64,000 nucleotides of DNA, from NCBI GenBank assembly GCA_026075535.2, contig AP026546.1:9486001-9550000 (forward strand), read 5' to 3'. The position numbers and the translations under genes were made by a program. Positions 1 to 12,055 of the stretch are shown here, in pieces; the first letter of the stretch is position 1, and every line of letters begins with the position of its first letter. The notes beneath the pieces were generated by a model, which saw only the letters and a program-made list of their open reading frames with translations, was not told where the DNA came from and searched no databases. Source of the stretch: Tricholoma matsutake (taxonomy: Eukaryota; Basidiomycota; Agaricomycetes; Agaricales; Tricholomataceae).

Positions 1-1247
1 TGGCTCAAAACGACTCCCTTCTTCTTTAACCGACGCACGCTTACACTTCTACGCCTGAACTTATGCATGTAGATAACTGATAACGGTTTGATGACTCGGC
101 TTTTACGGCCGACCGCATCGTATTGGAAGTTCAGATTCTCATCCATGCACGTGTCAAGGTTTTTACGCGATACCCTGCTCATCCATCCGGGGTATTCGGA
201 ACCACTATGTTTGCCGGATGTACATCATGAGTGGAAGGGTTGCATGAATGCTGATAAAGTGCGGAGCATAAGTTCGGGCAGCGCGGGATTGTCGAATGTG
301 AAGAGAAGTGAAGAGTCGAGAGGGAAAGCAGTACAACGACATTGACGCAATGCGAAGTTAGACGATACACGATCGAACGATGGGAACTTCTTGGACAGGT
401 CGATGATGATAACCTTCCTGTGTATATGTGGCGAACTTTGTCCATGGACGAACGGCCGGCTCTAAAGTACCAAATCGGGAAATGTGAAGGCACGCTAGAC
501 TTATCCGAGGTCGATCTTGTCCACGATGTGATGCATGAGGAGTACCGGGTCACGGCCATATCACAAGATGGGGGCACATCAGATTATCATGACTGAGAAT
601 GCTATACTCGTTGGTGCTGTGTACTTTGGAAACATCACAGAGAGGAATGTGGACTTGTAGAAGAAAACATAATAGCTGGAACTGCCGAAGCCTTATGTCC
701 GCAGGGTTGTGAAGGATTCGAGAAGTCTAGATGATGAAGGGTATACTTTGTGAGTCAACGGAAACAATGCAGCAGAACAAAGCAAACTTCGCGTAGGATT
801 TCCGGTCCATTAACCGGGACAACCCAGGAGGTTGGCGATAGACAATAGTGGCATCTTTCCATTGCTGTGCCAAACATTTCGCAATAGAATAATCAATCAT
901 TCCAAATCGGGGCAGTGTTCCTCGACTGACCGCATTTGGCTGAGACAATGAAGACCAGCCCTCTTACGAAATGAGGGCTCGTGGCCTTTCTGCGGAGCCT
1001 TTCAGTACAGTTCCCATGCAGGACTATAAAGTTAGTCGCTTGTATTGTCTTTCTTTTCGTGCCCCGCTTGCGCAATTGTGATACGCCGATCCCAGAGACA
1101 AAACCCCGGTCAGCCTTGTGATACCTCATTATTATCCCTCCTCTGCGCGCAACAAGTTCCTCTCTCTCCCACTATCCATCCTTCTAACGACTCCCATTGT
1201 TCACTCACCCTTTACGCACCTTTTCATTGTCCTAGTATTGAACAATC
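1..1247. other. Upstream region of the HMG-box gene, no confident gene
   Basis: No gene can be supported here. An 84-codon open stretch on the plus strand at 342-596 reads fairly protein-like, with acidic and hydrophobic residues mixed and the phrase HDVMHEEYRVTAIS near its end. It has no recognised domain and no clear ATG, so it could be part of an exon or chance. Roughly the last 200 bases before 1248 are pyrimidine-rich (many CTC and TCC runs around 1120-1245), as is common in fungal promoters, and probably hold the promoter and 5' leader of the HMG-box gene. Confidence 0.3.
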
Positions 1248-2817
1248 ATGCCCGCTCTCCGAACTCGTGATACCCAACCCCGACGTGAGTAAATTAGTCC
1301 TGCAATCAAACACTGACACTTACCGTTCGTAGCACTCGAAGTGGCGACGGACGCACTACAACCCCCAACGCTTGCCATCATCTCTCCAACGCCGCGCGCC
1401 TTCACTTTCCCTATTACGCATAATCTTACCGACAGTCCTTTCTCATCGCCGTCCAACTCCCCTTTTGAGCCGGATCACCGCGCATTCACCTTATCATCAT
1501 GTACAACACCACCCATTTCCATTCGCACACTTACTCCCGAAACTTCCATATCTTCTGTATCATCATCTTCACCTTCACACAAACGTCGAAAATCTTCCAC
1601 TAGTAGTGATGTCGAGCGCCGGCCCAAGAAAGGCGACGAGGACTACATCAAGCGACCTGAGAATGCGTTTATCCTGTTCCGCCGCAAGTGCTGCGAGGAT
1701 CGTCAACAGGAGGAAGGCGTCGCCGACGGCCCAACGAAGAAGCAACGACAAGCCGATCTTTCAAAAACCATCAGCCAGCAGTGGAAGAGCCTAAGTGCCG
1801 AAGAGAGGCAGCATTGGGAGCACCTGGCGAAAGAGAAGAAAAAGGAACACGAGCAGATGTACCCCAACTACGTGTATCGACCTCAGCGAGCCAAGGATAA
1901 GGATGGCCGGTCGAAGAGTAGGAAGCCCAAGGGGCGCCTTGATGAGACCGATTGCGAGAGCGAGGGCGTTTCATTTGTCTTGCCCATGTCCCAGCCTCTT
2001 CGTCATCACGGTCGCTCTGCTTCTGCACCGACTCCGCCTCCTTATCAAGCCATCCAGATCCCGAATGTCTATCAGATGGCGCCGTCTTGCCCAACCTCGC
2101 CCTCTCTGCTTCCCATGATCGCTCGTCGCTCCTCGCATCCAAGTCATGAAGACGCGATGGCGAATTTCGATTACATCGCTCCGTCTCAGCAATTTGGACA
2201 GTTTGAAGCTAGCCTCCAGGTACGTCTCCTCTAATACTGCTAAAACTCAGCCTAATAAGTCATGTTAGCCATCCGAATTTGTACGAAGCATGTTCAACAT
2301 ACCCAATCATTCCCTCGAGCCATCGCACGACCAAATGCCGCTCCTTTCCCCACACCAGCTGATTTCCCCCAATTCATCTGGTCCATCATCTCCAGCCTCG
2401 AGTCCATTCACTCCAACATCGGCCATGCTCGCCCAGTCCTTTTCCCATCTCGGTGCATCTCATGATCAATCTCAGTATCCCCATTGCAGTTCAGAGGCAC
2501 CAAGCCAAGCTGAACTCGATCTTCAGATGGAGATGCAGTTGCAGCAGGAGTACGCTTCATATTCCTGGGACACTAACATGTGGGCTGGAAACACGGACTT
2601 GCTTCTTGGGAACGACTTTGATCTTGGCGCGATCCCGCCAATCGAGTTGAGCGTCCCTAAACTTAGCGACAACATGCTGATGGGCGAACCCTCTGGCACG
2701 TTGGAGTTCGGCCACGAGTTCAGCCAAGCTTTGGAAGGACATCTTTATCAGGATGACGGCCAGAATCTTGATGGACTCCTCGGCTTTGACGACATGATGG
2801 CCGGTCATGGTTTCTAA
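1248..2817 (+). CDS. HMG-box transcription factor, three exons
   Basis: Predicted DNA-binding regulator acting in the nucleus. The model joins 1248-1284, 1333-2219 and 2269-2817. The 48-bp and 49-bp introns begin GTGAGT and GTACGT, end TAG, and keep frame, giving 490 aa. The ATG at 1248 is chosen because the 37-nt first exon (MPALRTRDTQPR) splices cleanly into the long exon, which has no good ATG of its own near its start. Residues about 118-197 form the HMG box: YIKRPENAFILFRR in helix 1, QQWKSLSAEERQHWEHLA in helix 2, then a lysine-rich helix 3 ending YPNYVYRP. The link between helices 1 and 2 is about a dozen residues longer than in canonical SOX or MATA boxes. The Ser/Pro-rich N-terminus and a Gln- and acid-rich C-terminus suggest activation or interaction regions. 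No premature stop is present. Target genes and any mating or stress role are unknown. Confidence 0.9.
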
Positions 2818-5648
2818 AAGCTAACGGATGCTGGGCGCCGTTGGGTCGTTTAGATGTTTTTAGGTATGCATGTTTTGGCGATGCTTTCGTTGTCGCTATT
2901 TCGTCCCCTGGGCTGGAGCAACCTGTTACTGTGTATGATTTTTTATTTCTCATTTTTATATCCCCACCACGATACCACTGTAGTGATAGCAGCCTTCTTG
3001 AATCCCGCACTCACGCTCGGAGGATGCGTCGCTGAGGCGTACTGGGTACCATCGGCCATCCTCGGATGCGTCTCGACGACCATCCTTCCGTTACTTATTT
3101 TTATGCGCGACACGTCCACTCCTTGATGACTCATAGCCATTACGAACTTTGACCATACCATTCCTTCACGCGAATACCCTTTTTTTTTTTACATCCCTCA
3201 TACCGTTGTAGTGCGGCTTTACAGCCCTACTCATTGTGTCATCCTCCATTGCGCAATTTTCCATAGGAAAATCTTTATCTGGCACGGTTTCTCCGAAGTG
3301 AAGACAATAAGGTGAGAAACAGGTTCGGAAACAATAGAAAATCTGATTCCGATCGGCGAAAATGCGGTCAAAAGCGATAAGAGTCTGGAGCAATCCGAAT
3401 CCCGAGATGGCCTCGTGATCTCCGAGGATAGCCTAGGCGTGGCGAGATATGTCCACGAGGCTGAATGCAAGCAGAATTAAATCGGCCGGCGGCGTTCATC
3501 CACCCACCTCGCGTGAACTCTCCTCCACAATCAGTTCAAACAGGGCCACAACACAGGGTTGTTCGAACGTCCATGTTGAGCGGATATGGAGTATCGTAAG
3601 ATCCAGTGGCATGAGAAACGGGAGTTGCATACGAATGGGTCTAGCTGTATCCCTTGGCTCGAGGTATCCTTAGTCGAACAGTACGCAAGGTAAAGAAGAC
3701 ACAAGACACAAGACGTTCGTAATGGCGGAGTTCGGCGGCCCGTAGTGTAGGGATTGCCACTTTGCCACAGAAGTGGGAGGATCTCGTACAGACTGGAGGA
3801 TCGAGAAGCGGGATTGTAGCTTCTAGGATGAGATCACAATCGCAACATCGAATAGGTGTCGCCTGCGTGAGGAACAGATTAGCTTTAAGAAACGGTGGCT
3901 GATGGGATAACGCACTAACTGATTTGGTGAACAACAACGATTCTTCGAGCGCAACCATGGTGACAGAAGGAGCCACCCGAGGAGGGGATTAATCTACGGG
4001 TATCACAGCTCAAGGTCGAAGAAACGCTGTTCATGGGACGATACAAAGATAGGGTACCTATCTGCAAGACGGGGGTATGAACGGTGGTAATGTGAATGAC
4101 TGATGTCGACAACCACCTTATAACCTGAAGAAGATCCATCAACACGCCTGTGTCATACCGAAAACACGGTAAGCCATAGCAAGTCCCATAATAGCAGCGA
4201 CGGCATGATACCCGAGATGGACAAATTCGTATATAAGCACGAGCTCAGTCAATGACGCACATAAAAGCCTTACATGAAAATGAGTGCCCTGAGGTATGCT
4301 GCAGGTAAACAAAGCAGATACTCACCCACAACTCATCCCGGTCCTTTGTCCTGACACGGTGTAATCGTGCCCACAGAACAACGCGAGGCAGCCATGCGTT
4401 TGACCTGTGGATACTGTAGTTTCTGTTTATTGTCAATGCTGTAGATCAAACCGGAAGATTTAGCTGCATGTTCGCGTCACTCCATGGTCGCGTTACTGCA
4501 TGGTCGCGTCACTGAGCGGAAATGGTTATAACCTTCTCAATACAACTGTCTCCAGACCGAGAGAAGCAAGAATTCTTCGGACCTAAACCAGTAATCAGCC
4601 AAGAAGATACGCGTAAAATCGAATAGAGTACAAACAAGCAAGGGCCATCGGATTCCTGGATTTCGAACGCGGGGGACTGTACTTGTGCCACGTTGACCAC
4701 AAGGTGCGTGCAAACTTGGTGCAAACAGCCTTGAAAAGCGCGTAATGTAAAAAAAACGCGTATTACACGCAACATTGGTGTTCTAGCAAGCAATTGTGGG
4801 ATTTGAAGGAGATCATGGTGGTGAAAGAGAATCGACAAGGACGTGAAGAAAGTACAAGGACTGTCACGGTGTTCAGGGCAGGCCATCACGTGATACATAT
4901 TTCCCACCCGAATGGCAATGGCATCTTCAACCATCGATGTCACTGAACCACCCTATGCAACAAAATGTTGCGCGAACTCTGTGACCCCCGGAGAGAAGCT
5001 ATATATCAATGGCGGAAAAAAGTACACCAAGGTAGATATTCGCGGTCTTTGGCTGGTGGCGTCACTAATGCTTAACTGACGCCTTGAAGTTGAACTTGGA
5101 GGCACAAAAGTACTAGGGACGAAGTAATAACACTGACTATAGCACCAAATAATGATTCCAACCATGAGCCACATATTAATCAGCTCCTTCCCCAGGTAAG
5201 GCCATTACTTCGCCTCGCACAGCTTTGTTCTAAGAAGTTCGTAACTGCAGTTATATCTCCAGGAAATCACTGCCCGAATTCAACTCATATGACAGGTATG
5301 CATGGCAGATATCATCTAAATCTTCAAAGGTGTAGAACCATGTTGAACAGAACTTCCCACCAATAGGCATCAACAGCCTCGACCTGTGAGCGAAAGGCGC
5401 GGAAGAGCAAGATCCTTAGTGACTTAGTTGTACAATCTCTCGGCCTCTCCTTGTTTCAGGGGTAGCGCGTATGTTCTCTACAGCTTGAAGTCTAGCAGCC
5501 TGTGTACAGATATTCTTCAAGGCTGTGCGAGTAATCGGTACTGGACTAGTACGATTAGGTTCGCGTCTCAAACCTAAGGAAAGCGATCTCCATAGCGAAA
5601 TGCTTATATATGAGACGTGTCAGGTATTATCCATCCAACAGCCCAGCC
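2818..5648. other. Intergenic region with weak minus-strand coding-like stretches
   Basis: The first few hundred bases are probably the 3' untranslated region of the HMG-box gene; a T10 run lies near 3181. From about 3640 to 5180 several minus-strand stretches of 60-145 codons look partly protein-like, for example 4509-4943 and 4245-4436, and a hydrophobic phrase resembling a membrane helix can be read near 4140-4250. I could not join them into one frame with convincing splice sites. They may be an intron-rich minus-strand gene, a decayed one, or chance. Between 5200 and 5600 I see nothing recognisable. Confidence 0.3.
4467..4514. repeat. Three tandem copies of a 16-bp unit
   Basis: Three adjacent 16-mers of the form CATGGTCGCGTCACTG, with one mismatch in the second and two in the first. 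Each contains a TCGCG core. They could be a small binding-site cluster or a simple minisatellite; nothing else supports a function. Confidence 0.7.
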
Positions 5649-6681
5649 ATGTACATTCCATTCCTCACTCAGTCTAGGAAACCAAGCCGGAAGATATTTC
5701 GCCGGAAAGGCGGGGGTGGCGGTGGACGTGGTGGCGGGGGGCGGGGTAGTGGAGGAGGAGGGCGCAGCAGTGGAAGTAAGGCAGGAAGCATATCCAAGGG
5801 ATCGCTCACCATTTTCGGAGCCAGTACATTACCCATACCCATCACTTCCGGAGGGAATTTCATCCAGGCTCGCCCCTTTGGATCCGGAGGTGGAGAAAGG
5901 TACACTATTCCTCCTCAACACCCGTTCACTGGACGTGAAGCTGGTGGAGGCACACGCTCTCAAGTGTACGGCACTTCGTAAGTCACCATCAATTTGGGTG
6001 TAGCTCGCGAGAGGTTATATCTATATTCACCAGGACTTATGGGAGTGGTTACCCGGGGATATCCAGTCCAGGCGTTCAGGATCGCGGGTTCCCTTTCATA
6101 TTCTATCCTGTAGTTTACGATGCTCCGGCTGGAGTGGGAGAGTCTTATTTGTATCGTGAAAGCGAGGTGGGATTATTTTCATCTTTTGTACTTGTCAACC
6201 CTTGCTGATGAATGCGCATTAGTATGGGTATGCGAATGACTCCAGTAGGCCTGGAGGGCCGCTCCATCAATTTGCCATCTCGTCAAGTATCTCCACATTC
6301 CATGTCATCGCAGATAATTCCACTGCCTCATTTCTCCAAGCGACAATTCAACTCAACTGTCATAACGCTACCAATTTCAGTGTCTCTCTTTCTACTCCGT
6401 TGGACTCGTCATACGCGAGCCCTGAGCTGGCGATTCAATACTACCGTGCCAGTAGCCTCGTCCTAACTCTTGATGGTTACAATAATACGGTTGCCCTTGG
6501 ACCCAATCCATCCGCTGCACCTATACCTTTGCCGAGCAATATCGATACCAGCCTGATGAACTGTGTCAACCAGACCATCGGGACCTCTGTTCCTCTGATC
6601 GGGAGCGCCTCCTCCTACGCTCCTTCTAGCCTCATGTTGGTCTGCTTCGCTTTGATGACCTGGTGTCTCGGCGATATGTGA
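5649..6681 (+). CDS. Glycine-rich putative single-pass membrane protein, paralogue 1
   Basis: Unrecognised function; first of three related genes. The model joins 5649-5977, 6034-6166 and 6223-6681 with GT-AG introns of 56 bp, giving 306 aa, the same length and intron phases as paralogue 3. The start is set by the shared opening M-(Y/F)-I-P-F. Residues ~22-50 are a Gly/Arg/Ser-rich tract, preceded by a basic patch (RKIFRRK). Exon 2 encodes the family motif YGSGYPGI and a hydrophobic stretch around RGFPFIFYPVVY. Exon 3 encodes a Ser/Thr/Asn-rich domain with several N-x-S/T sites, the motifs PELAIQYYRASS and PLPSNIDTSLMNCVNQTIG, and a hydrophobic C-terminus. A membrane anchor with a glycosylated outer domain is plausible; the hydrophobic tail could be a second helix or a GPI-type signal. 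There is no clear N-terminal signal peptide. Confidence 0.82.
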
Positions 6682-7082
6682 TCACATCAGACATAGTATC
6701 TGTCAAAGGTATCTTCTCGTCTTCTTGTATACCCTGATCCAGTGATAAGATACCATACAATTTTATCTCGTACCCGGCACCGCTGTAGCCCCGATCTAAT
6801 TGTCAAGTATACTACGAAACCAATACAAAACATCGTAAAAGCTAAATTTATTCCGTCGACAGATAATTCACGAGTCTAAAAACTTTGGTTCAAGATCTCA
6901 GAAGGACTCAGATTGACTTCACAGATGACTTTCTCCATTTAGGACACGTACTTTTTATGATAAGGACTCGTCGTGATGGTTCTAGTTATACAAGAGATTG
7001 ATTAATCCTCAAATTGATCTAGGGTCCTGGACTCTAGAGCGCGAGCGCAACATGAAATTCATCACACGGACCTCCCTCCACT

Positions 7083-7580
7083 GCTAGCACCCCACTTTTG
7101 AATTGCTCCAAAGATACTTGTAAGATCTTCGGTACTTTGACGAAATTTTGCCGACGAATTAGGCATTTGTAAAATTGTAGCTCAATGATTCGTTCTCAAA
7201 ATCGCAAGTTTGGTTTTTGTGTTGTGAACTTCTTTAGTATATCGAGGATATCTCATACCGCAAAAAGAGAACTCCCGATCTGGTTTGTAAACAATAAAAA
7301 TGTAACATCCTTACTTATCTACAAACCAGATCGGGAGTTCTCTTTTTGTTCAGATTTTGCAGCATGAGAATTCTTCATGATCAATATAGTAAAGTCAGCC
7401 TGAAGTTCACAACACATAAATGTAAGCCAAACTTACAATTTTGATTAGTGTTTCTGCACTTAAGAATGAATCATTCAGCCAACATTTTTACCAAAATTTT
7501 ACAAATGTCTAAATCCGTCAGCAAAATCTAAATAAAGTTATAAACTTGATATTGCAGCAGTACAAAAAGTGGGGTGCTGA
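7083..7580. repeat. Foldback element: ~500-bp imperfect palindrome (MITE-like)
   Basis: The two halves are inverted copies centred near 7304. The innermost arms, 7261-7289 and 7320-7348, are 29 bp and perfectly complementary around a 30-bp loop. Outside them the arms stay alignable with mismatches and small gaps: GCAAGTTTGG and GTGTTGTGAACTTC on the left have inverted partners on the right, and so do CATTTGTAAAATT and AATGATTC. The outer ends are CTAGCACCCCACTTTT on the left and AAAAAGTGGGGTGCTGA on the right. It carries no coding sequence. A nonautonomous DNA transposon or foldback element is the likely identity; no clear target duplication was found. Confidence 0.75.
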
Positions 7581-9402
7581 CGGTACCTGGTCGACATCGG
7601 AGTTTCCGGACACAGAGAGTGGCGAAACGAGCAACTTGCGCGTCGGGCTCGTAGTCTGGAAACTTTCAGGATCTGTTTTGTCATTATAATAACTCGGCGT
7701 CTCAACAACCTCAGTGGTCTCAACGATCCAGGTGCACCGACGCGATCTTCCCCGCCGAGCCACATTTGCTGCAGAAGTTCTGGGTTAACGCCTGGAACCC
7801 CTGTGGTCGCTTCAAGCTTCCAACGAAATCTGGTATTTGGGGTTTGGCGGTGTCCACTTGGTCCACTATCTTGGTCAAGGCCACGTGTACGATGCCCCTT
7901 CGAGTTGTTGCAACGTCTTCATTTCCTACTCAAGAGACCTCCAGAAGAGATCTCCAGCAGCTATGTTCGCCTTCCAGTCATTTTATTCCGTAGCGGCATG
8001 AATGACGATGGAGAGCATTTTCGCATCGCGAGGGAATTGCTCTAATTTCCAGCGAGATTACGCAGTTTTGATCTTTCGACGACTTTCGCTCTCTCGCAAA
8101 TAGGCAAACCCAAGAAATCCCTCTGGAACCTTTACAAAATTGCAGCCTTGATATCAGATGTACATTGAATCGGGCTGTCTTAGCGAGCTGTCCCAGTCGC
8201 GACAGCGGGGCAAGACGCAATTTTCCTTCTTAGCGTACACAAATGATATCTCCATTTCACGTCGGGTGATTGATGACGTTGGAAACCGGAATCGGGAATT
8301 CGATATCTAGATCCCATGATCAGTCTCGAAAGGAGGTTTTCATCCACCGCGGAGTTGCCGCTAGCCGCAGACATTTCTCCATGTCTATCCAGACGAATGA
8401 AATACACCTATGGCTCCCAGCAGCATAATAGAGTGACTTGTGCCGAACGCTTGCAATGCGAGTTCCGCAATTGCCGCCAAATGCCAACTATCCCGGAACC
8501 CATGGGCCCGCTGACGCGATTTACTACGGCTGTGCAGATACCCCCGCTCCATCCGGCAACGGATGGCGCCGATCTTGCCACATTCCTAAAGAAAATGCAA
8601 GGACATCAGCGTTCTGCCGGTATGGCCAGAGATAGTAACGGAGAAACAATAATCGGTAAGATGCGCTGATATCCATTTAGCACGTGACGGAGACCGAAGC
8701 ATAAAAACTTCATGCGATGCGAGAGGCTATGGTCCTGGAGCTAGAAGTGTCGAGTTTAAAATAGAATCAGCGGGCTCTACATGAAAAATAGCTCTTTAGA
8801 AGGCTACGTATTGCCAATTTGCCATAATGCCATGATGATCATCTTGAATATGAAGAAACATGGCGCGACCTGGATTCTAAATAGTTAAGTGCGCCAGCGA
8901 GGCAGACAATATGGGTGCTCAGCGCATCGTTCATGTCTCTTTAGGGCCTCTCGTTCTTTCTGCATGACCCTGACAATTTCATCTTGTCCCACCTGGCAGC
9001 ATAGATGTTTCGTTAGCTGATAAGCAACTGATCACTAGTAGGATGTTCGCACGAAAATGGAACGCATGAATATAAGTAGGCCGTCTCTTGCGCGTGTTCT
9101 TACACATGCTCGCAACCAGGGGCCGTATTGCTGGTTACAATTCAAACCCCACATCAGCGCGTCCTTCCCAGCCTCCGGAAGTGACCAAGTTTTCGCCGAG
9201 GTGATGATCGGGATCCCGTGCCTTGGATATGTAAGATGTGAGAATTTATGTCTTTAAAGGGTCGAGGCTGTGTCGATCATAGCTAAGCTAATGAATTGTA
9301 GTCTATGTACTTCACGACTTGCATAATAGATATATAATGGAAACTATATGCCTACAGAGGCACAGGTCGTCGTTTGAACTCTGCCGCTCAATAAGTTGAC
9401 TC
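7581..9402. other. Intergenic region between paralogues 1 and 2
   Basis: No gene can be supported. Short open stretches exist at 7766-7993, 8316-8669 and on the minus strand at 7978-8407, but none has a recognisable motif, a coherent splice pattern or a paralogue in the window. The last ~200 bases before 9403 presumably once served as promoter for the second glycine-rich gene. Confidence 0.4.
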
Positions 9403-10345
9403 ATGTACGTCCTATTCTTCTCCGAGGCTCGACCGAAAAAGAAACTGTACCGACGGAAGGGAGGTGGAGGGAGGGGAAGGTGGTGCTAGAGGTGGTGGCG
9501 GCGCTGTTGGTGCAAAGTCGCCAGTCATTGCTGGCAGTTCAATGAGATCTCAACAGTGTACAGTAGTGGAGGCGGAAAATTCACTACCATCCCAGCCGGC
9601 CAACCCATTGCTGGTTGCAGTTCAGGAGGTGGGACCAGGACGGAAGTGTTTGGCAATCAGTACGTGGAATATGATATCCAACAGCATCCACGATTGATCT
9701 TCGGGCACAGGCAATATGGAAGCGGCTGCCCTGGAGTCACGGGCCGTGGCGTTATAGGATGCCGCTTCCCATTCATGTTTTGGCCGGTTGTCTGGGGAGG
9801 CGCTATTGGCTTGGGCGCCGGTGCATATCCCCACAGTGATGAAGTAATAGACTTCACCACGATCTTACTGAAGCCTCTTTAGTACGGTAGGCCTTGGAGG
9901 ACCTATGACATCAGCGGTATTTATCTCCAATTCAAGATACGCAACAACCTTCCGCATCTTGGCAGATAATACCACCGTAACTGATCTAATCACGACTATC
10001 CAGTCGAACTGTATCTCTAACCTCAGTGGCTCTAGTTCAACCGCACCATCAGCCTATAATGATTCCTTGAACGCTCTTCCGCAACCCGAACAAGCGATCC
10101 AATACTATCATGCGAGCAGTGTCGCATTGACTTTAGACAGCTACAATGATACTGGGGCTCTGGGTCCCGATGGAAGCCCCGACACACCTCTCCCGTCAAA
10201 TATCGACACAACGCTCCTCGACTGTCTTAACCAGACCATTGGCGCTGCCGTCCCCCTCGTCGCCGGGAGTATTAGATGGACCGCACCGAACATGGGCCTT
10301 GTAGGCATTGCCTGGCTCGTGTGGTGTATACCATCGTTCATTTAG
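9403..10345 (+). pseudogene. Glycine-rich membrane protein, paralogue 2, frameshifted
   Basis: Same architecture as the genes at 5649 and 12056 but broken. The ATG at 9403 starts a short N-terminus ending in RRKGGGGRGR. The matching frame is then lost near 9460, changes again near 9550, and a third shift lies near 9890, where sequence equivalent to PDNSS in paralogue 3 is missing. Sites for both introns remain: about 9660-9708, and 9845-9882 ending TTTAG. Family landmarks are visible in successive frames: YSSGGGKFTTIPAGQP, YGSGCPGVTGRGV, FPFMFWPVVWGGAIGLGAG, then from about 9905 PEQAIQYYHASS and SNIDTTLLDCLNQTIGAAVP. Exon 3 is otherwise open to its TAG and resembles paralogue 3 more closely than paralogue 1. 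Three independent frame changes make a simple sequencing error unlikely. Confidence 0.75.
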
Positions 10346-12055
10346 GTCATCTCCCGACATCGGAAGTCGGTGTTCTATCTCTGCTTTACGATTCATTCCT
10401 GTGGTTTCTTATGACGCATTGATCTGAGTTTCTGGTTTTCTGAATACAGTAAGTAGTTGACATTGACACTGGAATGCACTGGTGTACAATAGTCATCTTT
10501 ATCTAAGCAAGCTTTCAACCGAAGTTATCATTTGCTCCACGGCGAACTCAGTTCCTGTAAGTGGAAAGATATGAGTAATTGCGTTGATTCAATAATGCTG
10601 GGCATGCCACCTGGGATTAACGTGGCGCCTGGGCGGAGGGTCCTCTCGCAGCTAATAATCTAGCCAGGGCATACCACCTTACCACACCAGACTACGAGCG
10701 CTACACCGATAATGATAACACTCAACAACTTATATGTATACACAGCAGTCATATATTACAATACAGCCATTTGCAGAACGATGGGCCCTTTCGAAAACGG
10801 CTTGTTTATGTCTTTTTGTTTGTTCCATCAGTGATGTGATGTGCCATGGGTGTGCCGGTAGCGAGCAAGGCTGGTCAATGTTTATCGGCACATCGGCATT
10901 TGGCTAGCATCATTGATGGGGACCAAATACGGCGTATAAACAAGCGTTTTGCCAAAGGGCCTATCGTTCTGCAAATAGCTGTACCTCAAAGTTGATGAGA
11001 GCTCCTTGGAGGCTAACACGGGTATACCGTAGCGACGGTAGCGGCGTGACCCTGAGTTGAAGGGTATTCTGAGGGCGATCCGTACTTTGCGGCGCTACTA
11101 GGCGCATGGTGCGATGCAAGGGGCGCTGATATAGGTATAGTATGACTCGAATACATTCGTCGAAAAGTCGAGGAGATTTGCTTACCATTCCTAGACTGGA
11201 AAGTAAGTGTCGGATGAAGACCTATGAGATCTCTGATGTTGATACCTTACACAACACGACGCGATCACTTGTTGTCCAGAGTTGTGACAAACATTATAAC
11301 AGACATCTCAAAATTTGAGGCGGCCTAGTTGAAAACGAGGTTCGCTGTCATGAGTCTAAAGACTAAACGTGCGCGCTTGTAATATCGCTAGATGTGTTTA
11401 CCCGAACAGGTCCAAAGTGTTCGGGTCGGTAGATATAGTGACTTGTGACAGGGTAGTAATCTGTAGTAATGAAATAGTTTCACAGCTTTTCATGGTGCAT
11501 CTCGAAATTGCTTAGCAGTTGTGAGCAGGGCTGGTGTACGTGTCGTGCGATGGAATGTCCAGGTGTGTCCAGGTAAGACGCTTGGCACTTGGTGTGAATG
11601 CAGGACGGAAGTTGATAACTTATTCGACACATGACCACGAGGAAAGGCGATGCAGCCTGCATTGAGTGAGTCACGATCCGACGCATATGCTGGATGCTTT
11701 GAGTAGGGATTGAAAAAAGACTTAGTACTGCGTTAGGTGTCGTCAAAAAGAGGGTCCGGATACGGAGTGTGTTTCTAATTTCAGTCCGAGGTCTGGTACT
11801 GCATCGGTCATCAAGCGCTGTTAGTTAACGTACCTTGACGGTTCTGTGGCCATACGGGGATGAAGAAAAGTGTAAGTGTCCAAAAATAGACTTTCGGCGC
11901 AAGCGGAGGCTGTGCACCCCTGAGCCCTCTAAGCAAATGCTGACCACTACCACGTCACTTCATAAAGTGACCTGCATGCCCTTGAAGAGTCGATACAGCC
12001 TCCCACTTACCTGCCATATCTTGGACACCGCTAGGACTCACGCACAACTTGAAAT
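10346..12055. other. Intergenic region, nothing recognised
   Basis: No open stretch here has a recognisable domain or a consistent splice pattern. Small frames on the minus strand (10961-11188, 11480-11746) look like chance. Confidence 0.4.

Noticed and set aside
3190..5180. Membrane-protein gene on the minus strand
   Set aside because: Some stretches look like exons and one like a membrane helix, but I could not connect them in frame with good splice sites; reported only as a weak region.
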